Of a stretch of 64,000 nucleotides of DNA, positions 8,380 to 14,573 are shown piece after piece (position 1 is the first letter of the stretch; each line of letters begins with the position of its first letter). Source of the stretch: QWQI01 sp964608915 (GTDB taxonomy: Bacteria > Planctomycetota > Planctomycetia > Isosphaerales > Isosphaeraceae); assembly GCA_964608915.1 (NCBI GenBank), contig CAZSQA010000008.1, forward strand, positions 124,001 to 188,000, given 5' to 3'. Both the position numbers and the translations under genes were made by a program. The notes beneath the pieces were generated by a model. That model was not told the DNA's origin. It made no database searches and saw only the letters and a list, made by a program, of their open reading frames with translations.

Positions 8380-9396
8380 ATGCCGAATCAGCCTGGTTTT
8401 CCGACGATGCGCATGCGGCGCTTGCGGACGAGCGAAACGCTGCGATCCATGGTGCGGGAAACGCATCTGCGGATCGACGATCTGATCTATCCCATATTCG
8501 TGCGGCATGGCTCGAACGTGAAAAACGAAATCGGCTCCATGCCAGGCCAATATCAGTGGTCCGTGGATCGGCTCGATGAGATCGTCGGCACTATCGAATC
8601 GCTGGCGATCCCGGCCGTCATCCTGTTCGGAATCCCGGCCTCGAAAGACGACACGGGCAAAGTTGCCTGCAACGCCGACGGCATCGTTCAGGAGGCCGTG
8701 CGCAAGATCAAGCGGCTAAGCCCGAAGACGCTGGTGATCACGGACCTGTGCTTCTGCGAATATACGAGCCACGGCCACTGCGGGCCTTTGAAAGAGACGC
8801 CGCGAGGCCCGGAGGTGGACAACGACGCGACAGTGGAACTCCTTGCCGCACAAGCCGTGAGCCACGCCCGGGCCGGGGCGGACGTCATCGCCCCTTCCGG
8901 CATGATGGACGGCATGATCGGCGCGATCCGCCGGGGGCTCGACAAGGCCGCGTTCGAGTTGGTGCCGATCATGTCCTACGCGATCAAGTTCGCCAGCGGC
9001 TATTACGGGCCGTTTCGCGAAGCGGCCGAGAGCACGCCTTCGTTCGGAGACCGGAGGACCTATCAGATGGACCCGGCGAACGTACGGGAAGCAATGAGGG
9101 AAGCCGAGCTGGATGTGGCGGAAGGCGCGGACATGCTGATGGTGAAGCCGGGGCTGCCTTATCTGGATGTTCTGGCCCGGGCTAAGGACCGGTTCGGCCT
9201 GCCGATGGCGGTTTACAACGTCTCCGGCGAATATGCGATGGTGAAAGCGGCGGCGGCGAATGGCTGGATCGACGAGCGGCGGATCGTCATGGAAACGCTG
9301 CTGGCGTTCAAGCGGGCCGGGGCCGATATGATCATCACATATCATGCGCTCGATGCCGCTCGATGGCTGAGCGAGGACGGGCTTCCCGGGATCTGA
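8380..9396 (+). CDS. hemB: Delta-aminolevulinic acid dehydratase (porphobilinogen synthase)
   Basis: Condenses two 5-aminolevulinate molecules to porphobilinogen, the first common step of heme, siroheme and cobalamin synthesis; cytoplasmic. The protein is 338 residues, standard for HemB. The zinc-type active site is visible as Cys124, Cys126 and Cys134 in DLCFCEYTSHGHCG, and the two Schiff-base lysines are Lys203 (SYAIKFASGYYG) and Lys256 (MLMVKPGLPYLD). The start could be ATG at 8380 or GTG at 8371, three codons upstream; neither has a strong ribosome site. A glycosyltransferase gene follows after 10 bp, so the two are probably co-transcribed, although they share no pathway. The cobalamin riboswitch at 12.2 kb is not upstream of this gene. 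Confidence 0.97.
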   Translation: MPNQPGFPTMRMRRLRTSETLRSMVRETHLRIDDLIYPIFVRHGSNVKNEIGSMPGQYQWSVDRLDEIVGTIESLAIPAVILFGIPASKDDTGKVACNADGIVQEAVRKIKRLSPKTLVITDLCFCEYTSHGHCGPLKETPRGPEVDNDATVELLAAQAVSHARAGADVIAPSGMMDGMIGAIRRGLDKAAFELVPIMSYAIKFASGYYGPFREAAESTPSFGDRRTYQMDPANVREAMREAELDVAEGADMLMVKPGLPYLDVLARAKDRFGLPMAVYNVSGEYAMVKAAAANGWIDERRIVMETLLAFKRAGADMIITYHALDAARWLSEDGLPGI

Positions 9397-9406
9397 CGGA
9401 AAACCG

Positions 9407-10540
9407 ATGAAGATTGCCCAAATCATACCGACGCTGGACCGGTCGGGTGCCGAGAAACAGCTTCTCCTCCTCTCCAGGGAACTCAAAGATCGAGGCCACG
9501 ACGTTCAGGTCGCGGTACTGACGCGTTCAGGGCCGCTCGAGCCTGAATTTCACGCGAGCGGCATCCCCGTGACCACGATCGGCAAGCCACTCAAGGTCGA
9601 CCCGTTCGCTCTGAATCGACTGAAACGCTGGCTTGCCGCCAATCGCTTCGACGTCGTTCAGAGCTGGCTTTTCGCGGGCAACGCATATGCCAGGGCCGCG
9701 TCCCGCCTTGCGTTCGGACGGCAAAGCCCCGGTCGACCTGTCGTTCTGGCGACGGAAATGGCCGTGGACCAGTGGAAGAGCCCCTGGCATTTCAGGATCG
9801 ATCGTGCCCTTCAGGACTGGTGCGATTCCGTGGTCGGTAACAGTCAGGCGGTCGTCGATTTTTATCGAGACATCGCCGGGATCGCACCCGCCCGTCTCAG
9901 TATGATCCATTCGGGCATTGACCCCGAAGAAGCTGGACCGATCGACGAATCGACGCGCAGGCAGGCTCGAAGCTCACTCGGAATCGCGACGGAAGAAGGC
10001 CCTGTACTGGTGTTCGCTGGTCGGCTGGCCGATCAGAAGCGGGTGATCGATCTGCTGAAAGCCGTCGATATCCTGCAGCACCTTTATCCGAAGATTCGGG
10101 TGCTGATCGCTGGCGAGGGGCCGCTTCGCAAGGAGCTGGAAGACTTCGCCAAGGGTGTCGACCTTGGCGATAATGCGAAGTTTCTCGGCCTCCGGGAAGA
10201 CATGGCCACGCTCTACGCCGCGGCGGATGTCGTGGTACTGGCTTCAAGTTACGAAGGTTTGCCGAATCTGGTGCTCGAAGCGCAAATTCGCGCGATCCCC
10301 GTCGTCGCATCTGCCGCGCCAGGTACGGTCGAGCTGGTCGAAAACGAAGCGACGGGATTGACGTTCTCCGTCGGCGACTCGACCGAATTCGCCCGTCAGC
10401 TCGAACGGGTCCTCTCTGATCCGGAACTGGGCCGAAAGCTGGGATCCGCCGGGCGATCGATGATTCTGGAGAAATTCACGGTCAGCCAAATGGCGGACCG
10501 GTTCGAAACACTTTATTCCGATGCGAAGCGGCGCAGGTGA
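9407..10540 (+). CDS. Glycosyltransferase family 4 protein
   Basis: A 377-residue GT-B fold glycosyltransferase that uses a nucleotide sugar to extend a cell-surface or storage glycan; cytoplasmic or membrane-associated. The N-terminal domain opens with MKIAQIIPTLDRSGAEKQ. The C-terminal domain carries the donor-binding pattern: VLVFAGRLADQKRVIDLLKA, LLIAGEG-like VLIAGEGPLRKELE, and the E-x7-E motif region SSYEGLPNLVLEAQ. The acceptor cannot be predicted. It starts 10 bp after hemB and ends 8 bp before the convergent receiver-like gene. Confidence 0.9.
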   Translation: MKIAQIIPTLDRSGAEKQLLLLSRELKDRGHDVQVAVLTRSGPLEPEFHASGIPVTTIGKPLKVDPFALNRLKRWLAANRFDVVQSWLFAGNAYARAASRLAFGRQSPGRPVVLATEMAVDQWKSPWHFRIDRALQDWCDSVVGNSQAVVDFYRDIAGIAPARLSMIHSGIDPEEAGPIDESTRRQARSSLGIATEEGPVLVFAGRLADQKRVIDLLKAVDILQHLYPKIRVLIAGEGPLRKELEDFAKGVDLGDNAKFLGLREDMATLYAAADVVVLASSYEGLPNLVLEAQIRAIPVVASAAPGTVELVENEATGLTFSVGDSTEFARQLERVLSDPELGRKLGSAGRSMILEKFTVSQMADRFETLYSDAKRRR

Positions 10541-10547
10541 TTCGAGA

Positions 10548-10964
10548 TCAACCGGCCGAGTCGATCGCCTGTCTGACACGCTCACGAGTCTGGGTGGATC
10601 GAATGGACGACTTGCCGAAGCCGGGCAGAGCCCCTTCGGCGATCGCTCGCTGCTGGGCGGACTCAAGGTCAGAAACGAGCATCAGGGGAATGTTCCCGAA
10701 GCGGTCGGCACTCTCCCTGATCGTCCGAATCAGGTCGATGCCGCTGGAGCCGTCGGTGTCGAGGATTCGGTTCACGAGTATGAGCCGTATGCTGCCCTGA
10801 GCGTTCGAAAGCAGTGTGGCCGTTTCAGCTGAATCGTCGGCGGCCCGGATCTGGATCGCCGGGTCGACCGATCGGATCAAGTCGCGAATCTGTCCGTGAT
10901 CGAACCCGCACTGACCGACAGAAAGAACGATGGACGTTGTCGTCGAACTTGATTCGTCGGTCAT
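10548..10964 (-). CDS. Degenerate response-regulator receiver protein
   Basis: A stand-alone 138-residue protein with a CheY-like receiver pattern: SIVLSVGQ as strand 1, RLILVNRILDTDGSSGIDLI as strand 3 and its loop, IPLMLVSDLESAQQRAIAEGA as strand 4, and GKSS near strand 5. The residue at the usual phospho-acceptor position is Asn65, not Asp, and the acidic pair after strand 1 is missing. Ordinary aspartate phosphorylation is therefore unlikely, and the protein may act as a phosphorylation-independent binding module. Its ATG overlaps the stop of the upstream esterase gene (ATGA at 10961-10964), so the two are translationally coupled. No histidine kinase is nearby. Confidence 0.78.
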   Translation of the reverse strand: MTDESSSTTTSIVLSVGQCGFDHGQIRDLIRSVDPAIQIRAADDSAETATLLSNAQGSIRLILVNRILDTDGSSGIDLIRTIRESADRFGNIPLMLVSDLESAQQRAIAEGALPGFGKSSIRSTQTRERVRQAIDSAG

Positions 10965-11962
10965 TTCGCACCAGCTTCGGCTTGAGGCTGTTTCACAGTC
11001 AATTCCGCCGGTCGGTCCGGGCTTTTGAGGTGTTTGTCGAGAAACTTCCAGGCGATTCCCAGGGCCTGGTCGTCGAGCGCCGCGGTGATATGACCTGCCC
11101 CGGGAACCATGTGGAGCGCGGAATCGATGCCGAGAGCGACGAGCTTGTCCGAGAAAATGCGGGCCGAATTCGGGCGGACCATCAGATCCAGCGAGCCGTT
11201 GAAGAAGAAAATCGGCGAGGTCGACGCTGAGACCAGCTGTAACGGAGAAGCCTGAACATAGACCTCCGGTTTCTCCTTACGCGTGGCACCAAGCCAGTAT
11301 GCCAGAAAGTTGTTGTCCGGAGGCATCTGTGTGAAATCGCAAGGAGCGCCGCCAGCCGCCACGCAGCGCACTGCAGCCGTAAGAAGAGGCTGTTCCGGAT
11401 CGGCGGCCTCGTGCCCCTTCGTCGCCAGCATCGTCGCCAGATGGCCGCCGGCCGAATAACCGACCGCACCGATCCGATTCGGGTCGATTCCCTGTTTGTC
11501 CGCCTGTTTCTTGATCCACAGCACGGCATCACGAACGTCTTCCCACTGCGCCGGCCAGGGGTATTTCGGAGCCAGGCGGTATTCGACGGCATATGTTACG
11601 TAACCTCTTCTGGCGAGTGAGGCAGCGTAGAGGCCGAGCTGTTTGCGGTCGCCACTTTTCCAGGAGCCGCCGTGAATCACGAGGATTGCGGGCCTGGGTT
11701 TTGCCGTCACTTGCGAAGCCGCGGAATTGCGAACGCGGTAAATGTCGAGTTTCAGGGGACCGGATTTGCGCTGTGCGAAGGCGACGTCCGTTTCGACGAC
11801 GACTTCGTCGAGCCCCTGCTTGAGCAGTGGCGGGATTTGTTCACGAATCGACGGGTCGACCTTATCGAACAGATCCTTGCCCGTGACCTTGGCTTTTTCC
11901 TCACCGACGGCCGAGGCTGTCGCCAGGAGTACTACCCACAAGTATCGAAATCGCTTCGGCAT
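10961..11962 (-). CDS. Secreted alpha/beta hydrolase (esterase/lipase, HSL/BD-FAE-like)
   Basis: A 333-residue exported esterase-like protein. Signal peptide MPKRFRYLWVVLLATASAVG. The oxyanion-hole motif HGGSWKSGDR and nucleophile elbow GYSAGGHLATM mark the HSL/BD-FAE type, which hydrolyses carboxyl esters such as those on plant polysaccharides. The Asp (GSLDLMVRPNSA) and His (GAGHITAALDD) of the triad are in the expected C-terminal region. The ATG at 11962 is chosen over GTG at 12007 because the signal sequence begins there. Its stop overlaps the start of the receiver-like gene by 4 bp. It is divergent from the riboswitch-controlled locus; the 230-bp gap should hold both promoters. Confidence 0.86.
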   Translation of the reverse strand: MPKRFRYLWVVLLATASAVGEEKAKVTGKDLFDKVDPSIREQIPPLLKQGLDEVVVETDVAFAQRKSGPLKLDIYRVRNSAASQVTAKPRPAILVIHGGSWKSGDRKQLGLYAASLARRGYVTYAVEYRLAPKYPWPAQWEDVRDAVLWIKKQADKQGIDPNRIGAVGYSAGGHLATMLATKGHEAADPEQPLLTAAVRCVAAGGAPCDFTQMPPDNNFLAYWLGATRKEKPEVYVQASPLQLVSASTSPIFFFNGSLDLMVRPNSARIFSDKLVALGIDSALHMVPGAGHITAALDDQALGIAWKFLDKHLKSPDRPAELTVKQPQAEAGAK

Positions 11963-12131
11963 ATCGCCTGCCCTGAAAACTGGATGCGGAAGGATCGAGC
12001 GGCGCACTGATCAAGTTATGATACCCCGGTACCGATTCTCTCGACAGTCTCCGAAGTACGAATCCGCCTCGAAATCGGACGTCCTCACGATTCACGGACG
12101 GCTCGTCGCCCTCGTCGCTCGGGACTCAGAC

Positions 12132-12160
12132 TTGACCGATTCGTCCGGAACGATCAGAAT
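12132..12160 (+). promoter_or_regulatory. Candidate promoter upstream of the cobalamin riboswitch
   Basis: TTGACC (12132-12137), a 17-bp spacer and CAGAAT (12155-12160): five and four of six positions match the sigma-70 hexamers. Transcription would start near 12167, about 30 bases before the riboswitch P1 stem. Confidence 0.45.
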
Positions 12161-12197
12161 CGAAATCGTCCACAAGGGTACGAGGTGATCCCGGATC

Positions 12198-12390
12198 GCA
12201 CGTCGCGAAGCGTCGTACGAAATCGGGATTCAGGGAAACCGGTGCGATTCCGGTGCGGCCCCGCCGCTGTAACTCGATGATGACAGGCAGCCCGGCTCGC
12301 CAAGAGCCGCATGACGCCATTGGACTTGCGATTCCGCGAGTTCGAGAAGGCACGCTGCCCGAGTCGAGGAGTCAGAAGACCGACCCGTGC
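12198..12390 (+). promoter_or_regulatory. Cobalamin (B12) riboswitch
   Basis: An RNA element binding adenosylcobalamin or related cobamides to repress downstream expression. The conserved landmarks occur in order: the core GGGAAACCGGTG beginning at 12234, GCGGCCCCGCCGCTGTAA at 12255-12272, the B12-box-like GCCATTGG near 12316, CGAGAAGGC near 12342, and the 3' GAGTCAGAAGACC at 12369-12381. The ends can pair as P1: GCACG at 12198-12202 with CGTGC at 12386-12390. The spacing and order fit the Rfam cobalamin class, and the ligand-binding box variants (GCCGCTG, GCCATTGG) are mild. The next plus-strand gene is the DUF1559 protein at 12634, followed by DUF4465. Confidence 0.92.
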
Positions 12391-12397
12391 CTTTTGT

Positions 12398-12427
12398 CGA
12401 ACCCCACTCGCGAGGGCGAGAGGTTCG
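12398..12427 (+). promoter_or_regulatory. Hairpin just after the riboswitch, possible expression platform
   Basis: CGAACC (12398-12403) pairs with GGTTCG (12422-12427), and inside it CTCGC (12407-12411) pairs with GCGAG (12416-12420). No U-tract follows, so it is not a standard intrinsic terminator. It could be a Rho-related or alternative-pairing element of the riboswitch; this is inference from pairing only. Confidence 0.4.
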
Positions 12428-12633
12428 GCGTGGTTCGTCAACGGCAACGACCGGTTTGACGGTGGACTTTTCAGAATTCGATGCAGGTGTGTTCTTCCCG
12501 CGGGAAGTCTCGCCGCCATATTCAAGAAGTCCGCCGCAGGTTCCATCGCTTCCGGAACCGACAGGGCCGGTCCGTCTGAGGCACGATCGTTTTCGACCGA
12601 TCGACGAACCGGCGGTTCCGGGAAAGGAACTTC

Positions 12634-13485
12634 GTGAAGATGATATTTCGTATACGATGGCCAGGCGCGAGCCGAGGCCTGACCGAATCGCCACGGCTTG
12701 ACCGGGCGCGAGGCTTTACGCTGATCGAGCTTCTCGTCGCCATCGCCATCATCGGCGTGCTCGTCGCGCTGGCGTTGCCGGCGCTCTCCTCAGCCCGGGA
12801 GAGCGCCCGGAGATCTCTGTGCCTGAGCAACTTGCGCCAAATCGGCATCGCGATGCACGCGTATCACGATCAGTGGCATTTCTTTCCTCCAGGCTGTGTG
12901 GAATTCAGGCTGAAGGCGAAACCCCAGAACCGGCAGCTCGCCTGGTCGGTTTTCATCCTGCCGCATCTGGAGCAGCAGAATCTGTATCAGTCGCTGAATC
13001 TGTTCGCGGAGTTCGATTCGCCCCGGAACACCAGTGCCGCGTCGACGGTCCTGACGACTTACGTCTGCCCGACCGCGATCCGTCCGACACCGCGGAGCGA
13101 TGGACGAGGCCGAAGCGACTATGGCGGAATGAATGGCGAACGGATCACGTCGCCGAACAACCCGGCCAAGGGAATCATGCTCACCGACAAGTGCGTGAGC
13201 ATCGCCATGGTGCCTGACGGGTCGAGCCGGACGATCATGATCGCCGAAGACTCGATCAACCCGGACGGCCAATGGATCAACGGGCTGAACGTGTTCGATC
13301 AGGCCTTCCCGATCAACAAGGGCCCGAAGCTCGAAAACGACATGCGAAGCGCCCATAAAGGTGGTGCCCAGTGCGCCATGGCCGACGGTTCCGCACGGTT
13401 CGTCAAGGAAACAGTCGACGTGCGTATACTGGCCGCTCTCTGCACCCGGGCCGGACGCGAGGCCATCGGTGACGATGCCTATTGA
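12634..13485 (+). CDS. DUF1559 pseudopilin-like protein (PulG-like, H-X9-DG)
   Basis: A 283-residue planctomycete DUF1559 protein. A type IV prepilin signal sits at residues 27-50: GFTLIE with Glu32 at mature position +5, then a hydrophobic helix LLVAIAIIGVLVALALPA. The globular part has the usual SLCLSNLRQIGIAMHAYHD start and ends with the H-X9-DG motif HKGGAQCAMADGS. Genomes of this phylum hold many paralogues whose function is unknown; an assembly into pilus-like or transport fibres has been proposed. The GTG at 12634 has GGAAAGGA a few bases upstream. It is the first gene after the cobalamin riboswitch and is followed after 139 bp by the DUF4465 gene, so a cobamide-related role is a reasonable inference. 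No pilus ATPase or prepilin peptidase is in the window. Confidence 0.93.
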   Translation: MKMIFRIRWPGASRGLTESPRLDRARGFTLIELLVAIAIIGVLVALALPALSSARESARRSLCLSNLRQIGIAMHAYHDQWHFFPPGCVEFRLKAKPQNRQLAWSVFILPHLEQQNLYQSLNLFAEFDSPRNTSAASTVLTTYVCPTAIRPTPRSDGRGRSDYGGMNGERITSPNNPAKGIMLTDKCVSIAMVPDGSSRTIMIAEDSINPDGQWINGLNVFDQAFPINKGPKLENDMRSAHKGGAQCAMADGSARFVKETVDVRILAALCTRAGREAIGDDAY

Positions 13486-13624
13486 TCCGCCGGCGAACCG
13501 GTTTTCGATCGCATGATGTCCGATCGATTCTTCCGTCCAACGAATTCGACGATACTCTCAGACCTTCATTCGAACACGACCGGGCTTACGGCGGAACCGT
13601 ACCCGGCCGCAAGGAACATTCACG

Positions 13625-14407
13625 ATGCTTCGACCGTACGCGACACTTTGCTCGATTCTCTCGACTGTCCTGTTTTCGCTGGGCGGACTCGCCTCGAACG
13701 GGGCCGAAATCGACTTTTCAGGCTTGCCGTTGACTCCGGGTTCCTACTGGAACGGGTCGGACGGCGCAGGTGGATTTTCGACCTCCGGCGTCTTCTTCAA
13801 TAACTCCTATACCTACTATCCGGATTGGGAAATGGAATCCTGGGCGGGGTGGTCGTATTCGAACGTGACCGATACCGCCGGCGGTTTCGGGAACCAGTAC
13901 GCCGCGGCGACAGGCGGCGGTGTCGGGGGGGCTGGATCCGCGTATTCGATCGGCTTCGTCGAAGCACCGAACGAAACGTATCTCGACCTTGGCGTCCACC
14001 GGGCGCTCGCGCTGAAGGTCTCGAACACGGCTTATACGTATCGTTCCATGCTCGATGGCGACGCATTCGCGAAGAAGTTCGCGGCCGGCGACTGGTTCCG
14101 ATTGCGAATCACGGGCTTTTCGGGCTTCGGTGCGAGCGGTTCGGAGACCGGTTCGATCGATTTTCTGCTGGCTTCGGGAACGACGATTCTGAGCGAATGG
14201 GCCTCAATTGACCTGACTTCTCTTCCTGCCGGCACACGGAGCCTGGGTTTCGACCTGACCAGCTCCGACAATGGCGATTACGGCATGAACACACCGGCGT
14301 ATTTCGCTCTCGGCAGCCTGACCGTAGCACCCGAGCCGGGGACGGCCGTTCTGGTGACGATCGCGGGTTTGACGTTCACGGTGATCAGCTTTCGCCGCCG
14401 CTGCTGA
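13625..14407 (+). CDS. DUF4465 domain protein with PEP-CTERM anchor
   Basis: A 260-residue secreted protein. Signal peptide residues 1-26 (MLRPYATLCSILSTVLFSLG). The rest is a DUF4465-type beta-sandwich: DFSGLPLTPGSYWNGSDGAG, SWAGWSYSNVTD, YAAATGGGVGG, the YRSMLDGDAFAKKF region, and GDWFRLRITGF. The C-terminus from residue 236 is a PEP-CTERM signal: PEPGT, a hydrophobic helix, then FRRRC, read by an exosortase for surface sorting. As I recall, DUF4465 proteins in Bacteroidota occur in cobalamin-riboswitch loci and include B12-binding surface lipoproteins. Here the gene follows a cobalamin riboswitch and the DUF1559 gene, which makes cobamide binding at the cell surface the leading hypothesis. 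No exosortase gene is in the window. Confidence 0.88.
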   Translation: MLRPYATLCSILSTVLFSLGGLASNGAEIDFSGLPLTPGSYWNGSDGAGGFSTSGVFFNNSYTYYPDWEMESWAGWSYSNVTDTAGGFGNQYAAATGGGVGGAGSAYSIGFVEAPNETYLDLGVHRALALKVSNTAYTYRSMLDGDAFAKKFAAGDWFRLRITGFSGFGASGSETGSIDFLLASGTTILSEWASIDLTSLPAGTRSLGFDLTSSDNGDYGMNTPAYFALGSLTVAPEPGTAVLVTIAGLTFTVISFRRRC

Positions 14408-14573
14408 CCCTGAACGATGCTGAGTCAGGCGATCCGCTGGCGGTCAAGACGAGCCGAAGTCTTGCCCGCCATGGCGGATCTGCCTTATGCTTGGACCGAT
14501 AAACCGAACCTTCGCATCGTTATCGACAGGCCCAGGTCGCGAGACGATCGATATCCGTCCGAAAGGATGTTTC

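Larger units (their letters stand above)
11963..12633. other. Long divergent intergenic region carrying the cobalamin riboswitch leader
   Basis: About 670 bp between the minus-strand esterase and the plus-strand pseudopilin-like gene. It contains a plus-strand promoter candidate (12132-12160), the cobalamin riboswitch (12198-12390), a hairpin (12398-12427) and about 205 bp more of leader before the GTG at 12634. The open frames across the leader have no recognisable domain, and I do not call them genes. Confidence 0.7.

Noticed and set aside
12311..12701. Open frames overlapping the riboswitch leader
   Set aside because: They overlap the highly structured aptamer or run into the GTG gene, are Arg/Pro-rich and show no family pattern. 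Treated as chance frames.
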